From NCBI GenBank assembly GCA_020636575.1, contig JACJXP010000005.1, forward strand, positions 1-64,000: a DNA stretch of 64,000 bases. The letters are read 5' to 3'. The notes under the pieces were generated by a model. It made no database searches and was not told the DNA's origin. It saw only the letters and a program-made list of their open reading frames with translations. Source of the stretch: Chitinophagales bacterium (GTDB taxonomy: Bacteria > Bacteroidota > Bacteroidia > Chitinophagales > Chitinophagaceae). Positions within the stretch are counted from its first letter, which is position 1; each line of letters begins with the position of its first letter. The position numbers were made by a program, and so were the translations under genes. Positions 1 to 8,359 of this stretch are shown here, piece by piece.

Positions 1-923
1 TCAGCGCCAAATCCATAACCATCAGCCATCAATCTTTGTGTTGCAATGCCCGGTAGCTGTAAAAGTCCATGCAGGTCTTCAAATGTATCTGTATAACCCT
101 GGTAATTACCTTGTCTTAGAAATTTACGAAGTCCCAACTCAATCCTTGCGGCATCTCTTAATGATTGATGCTGATTGCCGTTTTTCTTAAGAGCTGAAAC
201 CAATTTATATTCTTTATTATATGTCTCACAAAGATCATCTATTTCTTTTTCCTTTACTTTTTGGATCATAGCTACAAGGTCACCGACACCATGTGTATTT
301 ACGCTATAACCGAATTTTAGTTGGGCCTCCACCTTATCACCTTCGGTAACAGCTACCTGGCGCATATTATCTCCAAACCGAACAAATTTTGCATGTTGCA
401 TGTCGAACCATCCTGCTGCTGCACGGCTCCAGGTATTGATCTGCTGCAAAACATTTTTATCCTGCCAATGCCCAACCACAACTTTTCTTTCGATACGCAT
501 CCTACTCATAATAAAGCCAAATTCCCTGTCGCCATGGGCAGATTGGTTTAGATTCATAAAATCCATATCAATGCTGTTCCAGGGGATGTCCTGGTTGAAC
601 TGGGTATGTAAATGAAGCATTGGCTTCTGCAATATCTTCAAACCATTGATCCACATCTTGGCTGGAGAGAAGGTATGCATCCAGGTAATGATACCAATAC
701 AGTTAGCAGACGTATTCGCTGCTGAACATATATTGTAGATCTCTTCAGGTGTTTTTACAACAGGTTTAAACTTGACCTGTACGGGAATAACTGCTGATCT
801 ATTAAAATAAGTAGCAATCTTTTGTGAATGATCTGCAACCTGTTTTAATGTTTCAGGTCCATAGAGATGCTGGCTTCCTGTGATAAACCAGACTTCAAGC
901 TTTTTTAGATTAGGTAAACTCAT
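1..923 (-). CDS. araA: L-arabinose isomerase (partial, C-terminus outside window)
   Basis: Converts L-arabinose to L-ribulose in the cytoplasm, the first step of arabinose catabolism. The minus-strand reading frame opens with ATG at 921-923 (MSLPNLKKLEVWFITGSQHLYG) and stays open to the window edge, giving about 307 codons of a family usually near 500 residues. Family hallmarks visible are the N-terminal WFITGSQHLYG motif, HTFSPAKMWI and HLHTQFNQDIPW. It is the last visible gene of the minus-strand operon regulator-araB-araD-araA, 30 bases after araD. The truncation is only the window boundary, not damage. Assignment is firm from motifs and from the operon. Confidence 0.96.
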   Translation of the reverse strand, partial: MSLPNLKKLEVWFITGSQHLYGPETLKQVADHSQKIATYFNRSAVIPVQVKFKPVVKTPEEIYNICSAANTSANCIGIITWMHTFSPAKMWINGLKILQKPMLHLHTQFNQDIPWNSIDMDFMNLNQSAHGDREFGFIMSRMRIERKVVVGHWQDKNVLQQINTWSRAAAGWFDMQHAKFVRFGDNMRQVAVTEGDKVEAQLKFGYSVNTHGVGDLVAMIQKVKEKEIDDLCETYNKEYKLVSALKKNGNQHQSLRDAARIELGLRKFLRQGNYQGYTDTFEDLHGLLQLPGIATQRLMADGYGFGA

Positions 924-953
924 ATTTACTGTTTCAGATGTGATTAATGTTGA

Positions 954-1652
954 TTATTGTCCATAATAGCTATCTGGTCCGTGTTTACGTTCAAAATGTT
1001 TTTTTATAAGCGCTTCTTTTAATCGGGGGGCATTGGGATTTATTTGTTCGGTTAGCCATGCCATTTGAGCAATCTGCTCTAATACGGCGGCATTATAAAC
1101 TGCCTTATCGGCATTCTTCCCCCATGTAAAAGGCGCATGATTCCCCACTATCATCATTTCCACTTCAGTATAATTAAGAGCTTTTTCTTTAAAACAATTT
1201 ATAATCTGGTAGCCTGTTTCATATTCATAATCTCCTTTTATCATTTCATCACTCATGGGTGAGGCACAGGGAATATCCACAGTATTATGATCGGCATGGG
1301 TTGTGCCATAAATAGGAATATTTCTTAAGGCTTGTGCCCAGGAGGTGGCATAAGTGGAATGAGTATGAACGATGCTTCCTATCTGCTCCCAGTTTTTGTA
1401 CAATACTGCGTGGGTATTTGTGTCGGAAGAAGGACGAAGTTCCCCCTCTATAGTGTTCCCATCAAAATCTACAATGACCATTTTTTCAGGGGAAAGCTCA
1501 ATATAAGGAACGCCACTTGGTTTTATGGCAAACACCTTTTTTCCTCTGTCGGCTACACTTACGTTACCAAAAGTGAACAACACCAATCCTAAACCGGGCA
1601 ATTGCATGTTAGCTTTATAACATTCTTCTTTTATCTTTTTATACTTGCTCAT
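954..1652 (-). CDS. araD: L-ribulose-5-phosphate 4-epimerase
   Basis: A class II aldolase-fold zinc enzyme that interconverts L-ribulose 5-phosphate and D-xylulose 5-phosphate, feeding arabinose carbon into the pentose phosphate pathway. It has 232 residues, matching the usual family length of about 230. The metal-binding HTHS motif (about residues 96-99) is followed by THADH and a late histidine in GNHAPFTWG. It lies 12 bases after araB and 30 bases before araA on the same strand, so co-transcription is likely. The start is ATG at 1650-1652. No anomaly was seen. A related class II aldolase such as fuculose-phosphate aldolase is unlikely given the operon. Confidence 0.96.
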   Translation of the reverse strand: MSKYKKIKEECYKANMQLPGLGLVLFTFGNVSVADRGKKVFAIKPSGVPYIELSPEKMVIVDFDGNTIEGELRPSSDTNTHAVLYKNWEQIGSIVHTHSTYATSWAQALRNIPIYGTTHADHNTVDIPCASPMSDEMIKGDYEYETGYQIINCFKEKALNYTEVEMMIVGNHAPFTWGKNADKAVYNAAVLEQIAQMAWLTEQINPNAPRLKEALIKKHFERKHGPDSYYGQ

Positions 1653-1664
1653 TTAGTGATTTTT

Positions 1665-3332
1665 TTATTTTGTTTGTTTTTCTATGAATGCCCCAAGCTT
1701 TTTGTACTTCCTGTATCTTTTCCTGTAAAAGGCAACTTTTTTCTTATTTGGCTTATAGACAGCATCAAAACCACTACCCATAGCATGCATAGCGTCTTCC
1801 ACTTTATCATAAACACCTGATGCTGTAGCAGCAAACATAGCAGCTCCTAAGGCACATGTTTGTTCACTTTTATGGATGCGTATGGGCATATTCATTACAT
1901 CAGCCATCATCTGCATAATGAATGGTGATTTTTTAGCAACGCCACCTAGCCCGATCAAACCTTTTACGGGAATGCCTTCATCAATAAAACGATCCACAAT
2001 TGCTTTGGCACCGAAACAAGTAGCTTCAACAAGGGCATAAAATATTCGGGGAGCATCGCTTCCCAGATTTAAATTTATAATACCTCCTTCTAAAAGCTGG
2101 TTGGCGTCAGGTGTACGGCGTCCATTCATCCAGTCCACAGCTAACTCGGCATTTAAATCAGGTTCAAGTTCCGCAGCTTTTTCAGAAAGTTTACTGATCA
2201 AACGTTCACTCATTTCTTCACGGAGCTTTTTTGCCGTTTCACTATCAATGATGGCAGAGTCATCCAGCAAATTTTTCGCTGGCCAATCCAAAACCGATTT
2301 AAACCATGCATAAATGTCACCAAAGGCTGATTGACCAGCTTCGAGCCCTATCATACCCGGTATAACTGATCCGTCCACTTGCCCGCAAATCCCATTTACA
2401 CATTTTTCATTGATATCCGTGGCGGGTGCTACAAGCATATCACATGTAGAAGTACCCATTACTTTACTTAAATGATAAGGTTCTATCTGACCGCCTACTG
2501 CTCCCATATGTGCATCAAAAGCCCCGATACCGATAGTTACATCTTTCGGCAGGCCCAATTTATTTGCCCATTCTGATGAGATCATACCGGCCTGTTTATC
2601 GGAGGTATATGTTTCTGTAAATAGTTTATCTACAAATCCATCCAGTAATGGGTCGAGTTCTGCAAAAAAATCATTGGGTGGAAAACCATTAAATGCAGCA
2701 GCCCATAATGCTTTATGACCGGCACTGCAAACACTTCGTTTCATTTGTTTTATATCAGTTCCACCAGTTAGAACAAATGGTATCCAGTCGCAATGTTCCA
2801 CCCAGGAGGCAATATGAGTTTTTACTGCATCATCTTCTCTCAGCACATGAAGCAATTTGGCCCAAAACCATTCTGAAGAATATATGCCACCTACAAATTG
2901 CAAATAGTTAATAGGAAATTTTGTTGCATGTTCGTTGATCTCAGCTGCTTCTTTTACACTGGTGTGATCTTTCCATAAAACAAACATAGCATTAGGGTTA
3001 TCTTCAAACCGTGGCTTCATGGAAAGGGGAGTGCCTGTAGTATCAACAGCTACCGGCGTTGATCCTGTTGTATCAACTGATATGCCTTTTACATTTGTCG
3101 CTATTGAGGTGCCTGCTTGTTGAATACAATCCTTGATAGTGTGTTCTAATCCTTCAAGATAATCCAGGGGGTGTTGCCGAAACTGGTTAATGGTCGGATC
3201 ACAATATTTTTGTTCCTTCCAGCGGGGATAGTAAAAAACCGATGAAGCGACCTCATCACCTGTTAATGCATTAACAAGGATTGAACGAACAGAATCAGTA
3301 CCATAGTCTACACCAATGACATATTGCCCCAT
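1665..3332 (-). CDS. araB: Ribulokinase (FGGY carbohydrate kinase)
   Basis: Phosphorylates L-ribulose with ATP to L-ribulose 5-phosphate. The 555-residue protein is close to characterised AraB proteins (about 560). The N-terminal FGGY domain begins with GVDYGTDSVRSILV, the phosphate-binding start of the actin-like fold. The C-terminal domain carries GLGGVAKKSPFIMQMMADV, the typical late FGGY signature, and ALGAAMFA near the end. It starts 10 bases after the Nudix-type regulator stop and ends 12 bases before araD, so the four genes form one transcription unit. The specificity call (ribulose rather than xylulose or glycerol) rests on the overall AraB-like sequence and the araD/araA neighbours. 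Confidence 0.95.
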   Translation of the reverse strand: MGQYVIGVDYGTDSVRSILVNALTGDEVASSVFYYPRWKEQKYCDPTINQFRQHPLDYLEGLEHTIKDCIQQAGTSIATNVKGISVDTTGSTPVAVDTTGTPLSMKPRFEDNPNAMFVLWKDHTSVKEAAEINEHATKFPINYLQFVGGIYSSEWFWAKLLHVLREDDAVKTHIASWVEHCDWIPFVLTGGTDIKQMKRSVCSAGHKALWAAAFNGFPPNDFFAELDPLLDGFVDKLFTETYTSDKQAGMISSEWANKLGLPKDVTIGIGAFDAHMGAVGGQIEPYHLSKVMGTSTCDMLVAPATDINEKCVNGICGQVDGSVIPGMIGLEAGQSAFGDIYAWFKSVLDWPAKNLLDDSAIIDSETAKKLREEMSERLISKLSEKAAELEPDLNAELAVDWMNGRRTPDANQLLEGGIINLNLGSDAPRIFYALVEATCFGAKAIVDRFIDEGIPVKGLIGLGGVAKKSPFIMQMMADVMNMPIRIHKSEQTCALGAAMFAATASGVYDKVEDAMHAMGSGFDAVYKPNKKKVAFYRKRYRKYKKLGAFIEKQTK

Positions 3333-3342
3333 ATCATAATGT

Positions 3343-4050
3343 TTAAGAGTAGTGAATATCAGGGTTTGGAATAATGCTGGCTACTTTATGAAAGTTAGCT
3401 TTATATTTTTTTTTGTTCAGCCTGTAAAGCCAAGCGCCTTTCTTTGAGTTCCCTTTGTCTTTCTCGTTTAATTTTTCAAGAAGATCCATGGATAATATCT
3501 TTCTGCTAAAATTTCGTTTATCCATGCTGATGTCATAGACTTCTTCATATAAATTTAATAACTGCGGTATTGTGAATTTAGCCGGTAGCAATTCAAATAG
3601 TACGGGATGAAATGCCGCTTTGTATCGTAACCTGGCTTTTGCCTTCTCCACCATTTCCCGGTGATCAAATATGAGCTTTGGATATTTATTGATATCAAAC
3701 CAGCCGGCATGATAATCATCAGTGATCTGTGTTTCGTATTGCTGAATATCTACCAGGGCTGTGAAAGGGACTGATAATGTCCTTTCGATCGGGTCTCTTT
3801 CCGGATGGCTAAATGCGGACAACTCTTCGAGGTAAACATCTGCTATCCCTGTTAATTTTTTTAGTACTCTTGCTGCAGCTTTTGGCAGAGTTTCATCAGG
3901 TTGAACAAATCCGCCCATTAAACTCCAATTTCCGGCTTCAGGTTGGAAGGCTCTTTGTATAAGTAATAACTTTAGATGTGTTCCATCAAAACCGAAGATG
4001 ATGCAATCAACGGCTACCAGCATTTTTATTTGGTGTTGATAGCGGGTCAT
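3343..4050 (-). CDS. Nudix-fold transcriptional regulator, AraR/NrtR type
   Basis: Likely a DNA-binding repressor of the arabinose genes that senses a sugar or sugar phosphate rather than hydrolysing nucleotides. Residues about 8-140 form a Nudix-like domain, but the Nudix box (about 46-70, GGFVQPDETLPKAAARV then LKKLTGI) lacks the REXXEE acid cluster, so catalysis is improbable. Residues about 150-225 resemble the winged-helix tail of NrtR-family proteins (RNFSRKIL...GAWLYRLN). In Bacteroides thetaiotaomicron an AraR of this architecture controls arabinose use; that is known of the family. Its place as first gene of the araBDA operon supports the same role here. An ordinary Nudix hydrolase is the alternative, disfavoured by the broken box. 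Confidence 0.85.
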   Translation of the reverse strand: MTRYQHQIKMLVAVDCIIFGFDGTHLKLLLIQRAFQPEAGNWSLMGGFVQPDETLPKAAARVLKKLTGIADVYLEELSAFSHPERDPIERTLSVPFTALVDIQQYETQITDDYHAGWFDINKYPKLIFDHREMVEKAKARLRYKAAFHPVLFELLPAKFTIPQLLNLYEEVYDISMDKRNFSRKILSMDLLEKLNEKDKGNSKKGAWLYRLNKKKYKANFHKVASIIPNPDIHYS

Positions 4051-4175
4051 TAAGGAAGCAAAAGTTGAGGGCTTAAAAATAAATGTAATATTGACAATTA
4101 AAAATTATTTTTTACTTTTATTAATATTTCATTTAAAAGGGAAGAAGAGTTATTCATCCCCTCAAAATCAGCCAT
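4051..4175. promoter_or_regulatory. Divergent ara/galM intergenic region
   Basis: This 125-base AT-rich spacer separates the minus-strand arabinose operon from plus-strand galM and must hold both promoters and probably the regulator's operator. It contains runs such as aattaaaaattatttttt near 4100, but no convincing TAnnTTTG box and no clear palindrome could be assigned, so no operator is claimed. Confidence 0.4.
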
Positions 4176-5348
4176 ATGATAAATAAGTTTAAGTACTATC
4201 TATTACCACTATATTTAGTAATCATTTCTTCTTGTGGTAATAACGAATCAAAGCAAACAAACAGTACGAATACGGAAACTATGGCTGTATTGCCATCAGC
4301 AGCGAATTTTGATACTACCCTCGGCGATAAAAAAGTTTTCCTGTTATACATTAAGAACGAAAAAGGTATGCAGGCTGCCGTAACTAATTATGGAGCCCGA
4401 ATGGTGGGCTTGTTAGTTCCTGATAAGACAGGAGAGCTAAGAGATGTGGTGCTTGGATTTGACAATATCAGCGATTATGTTTCTGCCGGCGAACGGTTTT
4501 TTGGTGCTATTGTAGGAAGATTTGGTAACCGGATCGCAAAAGGCCAGTTCACTTTGGATGGGAAGTCCTATCAGCTTGATCTCAATAATGGGCCGAACAG
4601 CCTTCATGGTGGAAGAAAAGGTTATCATAGTGTAGTGTGGGATATGAAACAGCTAGATAGTTCATCTGTTGAGTTAACTTATGTTTCTGCTGACGGAGAT
4701 GAGGGGTATCCCGGAACATTGACCGTTAAAGTGATCTATAAGATCACTAACGATAATGAGGTGTTGATGGAATATGAAATGGGTACAGATAAAAAAACAG
4801 TCGCCAATATCACTAACCATAACTATTGGAACCTGAACGGCGAAGGCAGCGGTACTATTAATGATCATGAACTGATGATCAAGGCAGCAAAATACACACC
4901 GGTTGATTCAACGCTGATACCAACAGGTATTGAACCGGTGGCGGGTACTCCATTTGATTTTACAGATTTCCATAAGATCGGGGAAAGGGTAGGAGCGGAT
5001 AATACCCAATTGAAATATGGGGGAGGGTACGACCATAATTATGTTTTAGATAAGGGAATTACCACCGATCCTGAACTGATCGCAACTGTAAAAGGCGATA
5101 AGTCGGGAATTGTAATGGATATATTAACCACCGAACCGGGTGTGCAATTGTATGGCGGTAATTTTATGAAAGGTTTGCATGTGATGAAGAATGGATCAAA
5201 GGATGATTACAGAACAGCATTTTGCCTGGAAACACAACACTTTCCTGACAGTCCTAACCAACCGGATTTTCCTTCCACTGTATTGGAGCCGGGTAAAACC
5301 TACAGTAGTAAAACAGTTTGTAAATTTTCAATTGAAAAATCAGAATAA
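4176..5348 (+). CDS. galM: Aldose 1-epimerase (mutarotase), lipoprotein
   Basis: Interconverts alpha and beta anomers of aldoses. The N-terminus is a lipoprotein signal peptide: a charged start, a hydrophobic core and the lipobox IISSC with the lipidated Cys at about residue 20, so the enzyme should sit in the periplasm or on the outer membrane. Galactose mutarotase motifs follow: GRFGNRIAKG, SLHGG (a catalytic-region His), the TNHNYWNLNG block with the second catalytic His, YDHNYVLD, and CLETQHFPDSPNQP holding the acidic catalytic residue region. Its 390 residues fit secreted Bacteroidota GalM proteins. It is divergent from the arabinose operon, so mutarotation of arabinose is a reasonable inferred role. 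A bidirectional terminator follows at 5387. Confidence 0.93.
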   Translation: MINKFKYYLLPLYLVIISSCGNNESKQTNSTNTETMAVLPSAANFDTTLGDKKVFLLYIKNEKGMQAAVTNYGARMVGLLVPDKTGELRDVVLGFDNISDYVSAGERFFGAIVGRFGNRIAKGQFTLDGKSYQLDLNNGPNSLHGGRKGYHSVVWDMKQLDSSSVELTYVSADGDEGYPGTLTVKVIYKITNDNEVLMEYEMGTDKKTVANITNHNYWNLNGEGSGTINDHELMIKAAKYTPVDSTLIPTGIEPVAGTPFDFTDFHKIGERVGADNTQLKYGGGYDHNYVLDKGITTDPELIATVKGDKSGIVMDILTTEPGVQLYGGNFMKGLHVMKNGSKDDYRTAFCLETQHFPDSPNQPDFPSTVLEPGKTYSSKTVCKFSIEKSE

Positions 5349-5386
5349 AATATTTGGCTCTGAACTGACACCGAGTGAGTAAAATA

Positions 5387-5418
5387 AAAAAAGACAAATC
5401 AGCCGATTTGTCTTTTTT
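5387..5418. terminator. Bidirectional intrinsic terminator between galM and tRNA-Gln
   Basis: A perfect 14-bp stem (5387-5400 with 5405-5418) closes a 4-base loop AGCC, with A-run and T-run ends forming part of the stem. It can stop galM on the plus strand and tRNA-Gln on the minus strand. Confidence 0.9.
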
Positions 5419-5419
5419 G

Positions 5420-5490
5420 TTGACCCATAAGGATTCGAACCTTAACTGACTGAACCAAAATCAGTAGTGCTACCATTACACCATGGGTCA
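5420..5490 (-). tRNA. tRNA-Gln (anticodon TTG)
   Basis: The minus strand folds as a complete cloverleaf. The acceptor TGACCCA pairs with TGGGTCA, with discriminator A at 5420. The anticodon stem ACTGA/TCAGT encloses loop TTTTGGT with anticodon TTG, and the T-loop is GTTCGAATC. CCA is not encoded. A strong promoter lies 18 bases upstream and the terminator directly downstream, so it is a single-gene transcript. Confidence 0.96.
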
Positions 5491-5507
5491 ATCCAATTTT
5501 GGGAGTG

Positions 5508-5540
5508 CAAAAATAGGAGTATCCTGCCTTTTTCCCAAAA
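5508..5540 (-). promoter_or_regulatory. Promoter of tRNA-Gln
   Basis: On the minus strand TTTTG (5536-5540) is followed after exactly 20 bases by TATTTTTG (5508-5515) and then C. This is the Bacteroidota -33/-7 arrangement. The -7 box ends 18 bases before the tRNA 5' end. Confidence 0.85.
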
Positions 5541-5564
5541 GGATTTTCAATAAAATTTACCCCT

Positions 5565-8213
5565 TTACTGGCTGAGTGCCAATGGTTTTTCTTCCATTTC
5601 TTCCCGCTGCTTTAATTCCCGGATCTTATCCAGTGCCCCGGCAACAACATCGCACATAATTGTATACAAGGCGCCCTGTTTTGGATGCGCATAAATGTAC
5701 TCAAGAGCCTCATTCTCATTGGCAATTACGGCAACAGGAACGTCAGGGTTTACCGATTCAATCCCCTCTTTCAATAGACCGATTATTTCATCAGCCGTTC
5801 TGCCACGGAGATTCTTATCGCATCTGATGATGATCTCATCAAAATGGGTGGCAGAAATTGCACCTAATTCTCTTATATCATCATCTCTTCGGTCCCCCGT
5901 GCCACTGATCACACCGATTCGCATTGGGAAATCCAGTTTGCTCACAAAATCACAAAGTAATCGAAGGCCATGAGGATTGTGAGCAAAATCGGCCAGCATA
6001 GTAAAGTTCTTAAAATGGAAAAAGTTTAACCGGCCGGGAGTAAGATTTTCGGATGGAACAAAAGTTTGCAAACCTGTCCGGATATCTTCAATAGTGATAT
6101 CCCTGAAAAGGTATGCTGACAGTACAGCAGGCAGACAGTTATTGATATTATGTACTGCTTTGGCTTCATAAGTTAATGGAATATCCCGGGCAGGAAGCAC
6201 CCTGATCTTCCAGGTACCTTTCATAATAGTTACATAACCATTTTCGTAAACACAGGCAAGGCCATGGGCTGCACAATGTTCTTTAATGCGGGGATTGTTC
6301 TCATCCATGCTGAATAGGGCAATATTACATTTTAGCCCATCTCTCATTTTATAAACCAGGTCATCATCAGCATTTAAAACAGCATAGCCATGCGGGAAAA
6401 CAGTTTCAGGTACTACAGCTTTTACTTTAGCCATTGCTTCAACGGTATTAATGCCGCCCAGGCCAATATGATCGGCTGCTACATTGGTAACTACTGCCAC
6501 TTCACAATTTCGAAAAGCCAGACCAGCTTTTAGTATACCTCCCCTGGCACATTCCAGTATCGCAAAATCTACAGTCGGGTCTTTCAAAACAAACTGTGAC
6601 GAGATAGGACCGGTGCAATCTCCTTTCATCATCAATTGATTTTGGATATACACTCCGTCAGATGTAGTATAGCCTACTTTTTTATTGGCGCTTTTGGCGA
6701 TATGCGCAGCCAGTCTTGTTGTAGTGGTTTTCCCGTTTGTACCAGTAATGGCAATAATGGGAATTCTTCCGGCGCTTCCTTTTGGAAAAAGCATATCCAC
6801 AACCGGTTCTGCTACATTTCTTGGCAGGCCATCAGCCGGTTCGATATGCATCCGGAAGCCGGGAGCAGCATTTACTTCTAGTATAGCGCCACCATTTTCG
6901 GAAATCGGGGAACGCAGATCAGTTGCCATTACATCAATACCACAAATATCAAGGCCGATGATCTTTGCTATTCTTTCAAACATGAAAATATTAGCCGGAT
7001 GAACTTCATCAGTTACGTCAGTCGAAGTACCGCCTGTAGAAAGATTCGCAGTTGGTTTTAATAAAACTCTTTCTCCTTTTGCCGGAATTGTCTCTATTGT
7101 ATAGCCGATATCATCCAGCATTTTCTGGGTGAACTGATCAACGGTTATTTGTGTCAGCACTTTTTCATGTCCGTAACCTCTTCTTGGATCTTTATTCACT
7201 TCATTGATCAACCATTGAATAGTATGTTCTCCATCTCCAACAACCGAAGCAGGGGTTCGCAAAGCAGCGCAAACGAATTTATAATTGATCACAAGACAAC
7301 GGAAATCATAGCCGGTAATAAATCTTTCAACGATTACACTGCGACTGTATTCTTTTGCAGCCTCAAATGCTCTTTGTGCCTGTTCCCTGTTGGTAATATT
7401 TGTTGTATTGCCCTTACCATGATTTCCATCAATAGGCTTTATCACCAGCGGATAACCAAATTTAGAGATGGCTTCTTCAAGTCCTACCTCTGTTCTGATG
7501 ACCGTACCCCGAGGTACTGGTATCTCTGCAGCTTCGAGCAACAATTTTGTTTCTTCCTTATCACAGGCAATATCCACAGCAATATTGGAAGTTGTTGAAG
7601 CAATAGTGGCCCTTATTCTTTTTTGATTGACTCCATAACCCAGTTGTACCAGGCTATGTTTGTTCAAACGGATATAGGGTATCCCTCTTTTTGCAGCTTC
7701 ATCCACAATGCAGCCTGTTGAAGGCCCCAATCTTGTATCTTCCCTGATCTCTCTTAATCGCTGAATATCCGCAGCCAGGTCATAAGGTTTATCATCTATC
7801 AATGCTTCTGCAATAGCAACCGAAGCTTTGGCGGCATATACACCGGCATCTTCTTCCATATAGCTGAACACTACATAATAAACGCCTTCTTTTTCTCCCT
7901 CTGGTGTACGGGTACGGCCAAAGCCGGTATCCATCCCGGCAACGGTTTGCAATTCCAGGGCAATATGTTCGATCACATGTCCCATCCAGGTACCTTCATC
8001 CACCCGTTGAAAAAAACCACCCGGCGTACCTACGCTGCAACGATGACCATACATGGTAGGAAACATTTTTTCCAGCCTCTCTCTAAAACCGGGAATAGTA
8101 TTGGTAGGGCGCTGTTCCATCTCTTCCAGGTCCAGCTTCATTTGAATCAGTTTGGGGCGGCGTACACTCCAGTAGTTGGGCCCTTTCAGCACTTTGATCT
8201 CAAGTATTTTCAT
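5565..8213 (-). CDS. cphA: Cyanophycin synthetase
   Basis: Polymerises aspartate and arginine, without a ribosome, into cyanophycin (multi-L-arginyl-poly-L-aspartate), a cytoplasmic nitrogen store, at the cost of ATP. At 882 residues it matches CphA length. The order is an N-terminal domain (to about 160), an ATP-grasp domain (about 215-475, with KPIDGNHGKG at 259-268 and ILEVNAAPGFRMH near 444-456), and a Mur-ligase-like domain opening with the P-loop GTNGKTTTT at 491-499 and continuing through DFAHNPHGL and GTGDRRDDD. The start is ATG at 8213. Cyanophycinase is encoded 2.9 kb away on the other strand. A Mur ligase alone is excluded by the ATP-grasp half. Confidence 0.95.
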   Translation of the reverse strand: MKILEIKVLKGPNYWSVRRPKLIQMKLDLEEMEQRPTNTIPGFRERLEKMFPTMYGHRCSVGTPGGFFQRVDEGTWMGHVIEHIALELQTVAGMDTGFGRTRTPEGEKEGVYYVVFSYMEEDAGVYAAKASVAIAEALIDDKPYDLAADIQRLREIREDTRLGPSTGCIVDEAAKRGIPYIRLNKHSLVQLGYGVNQKRIRATIASTTSNIAVDIACDKEETKLLLEAAEIPVPRGTVIRTEVGLEEAISKFGYPLVIKPIDGNHGKGNTTNITNREQAQRAFEAAKEYSRSVIVERFITGYDFRCLVINYKFVCAALRTPASVVGDGEHTIQWLINEVNKDPRRGYGHEKVLTQITVDQFTQKMLDDIGYTIETIPAKGERVLLKPTANLSTGGTSTDVTDEVHPANIFMFERIAKIIGLDICGIDVMATDLRSPISENGGAILEVNAAPGFRMHIEPADGLPRNVAEPVVDMLFPKGSAGRIPIIAITGTNGKTTTTRLAAHIAKSANKKVGYTTSDGVYIQNQLMMKGDCTGPISSQFVLKDPTVDFAILECARGGILKAGLAFRNCEVAVVTNVAADHIGLGGINTVEAMAKVKAVVPETVFPHGYAVLNADDDLVYKMRDGLKCNIALFSMDENNPRIKEHCAAHGLACVYENGYVTIMKGTWKIRVLPARDIPLTYEAKAVHNINNCLPAVLSAYLFRDITIEDIRTGLQTFVPSENLTPGRLNFFHFKNFTMLADFAHNPHGLRLLCDFVSKLDFPMRIGVISGTGDRRDDDIRELGAISATHFDEIIIRCDKNLRGRTADEIIGLLKEGIESVNPDVPVAVIANENEALEYIYAHPKQGALYTIMCDVVAGALDKIRELKQREEMEEKPLALSQ

Positions 8214-8229
8214 GCGTATTAAATTGAAT

Positions 8230-8249
8230 TGCCTGTCGTTTGGCAGGCA
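8230..8249. repeat. Short inverted repeat upstream of cphA
   Basis: TGCCTG (8230-8235) and CAGGCA (8244-8249) form a 6-bp stem with an 8-base loop, 16 bases upstream of the cphA start. It could be a hairpin in the cphA leader or a copy of a dispersed palindrome; the window alone cannot decide. The rest of the 146-base divergent spacer (8214-8359) shows only weak -7-like sequences, such as TACATTTA at 8337-8344 ahead of the aminotransferase gene. Confidence 0.5.
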
Positions 8250-8359
8250 GGGAAGTTAGTTTATTTTCCTTATGTATAGCATGTCATTTTATTCATGAGG
8301 AAGAATAGGTAATGATCAAAACAGGCTGAAATTCAGTACATTTATTTAAACCATTTATT

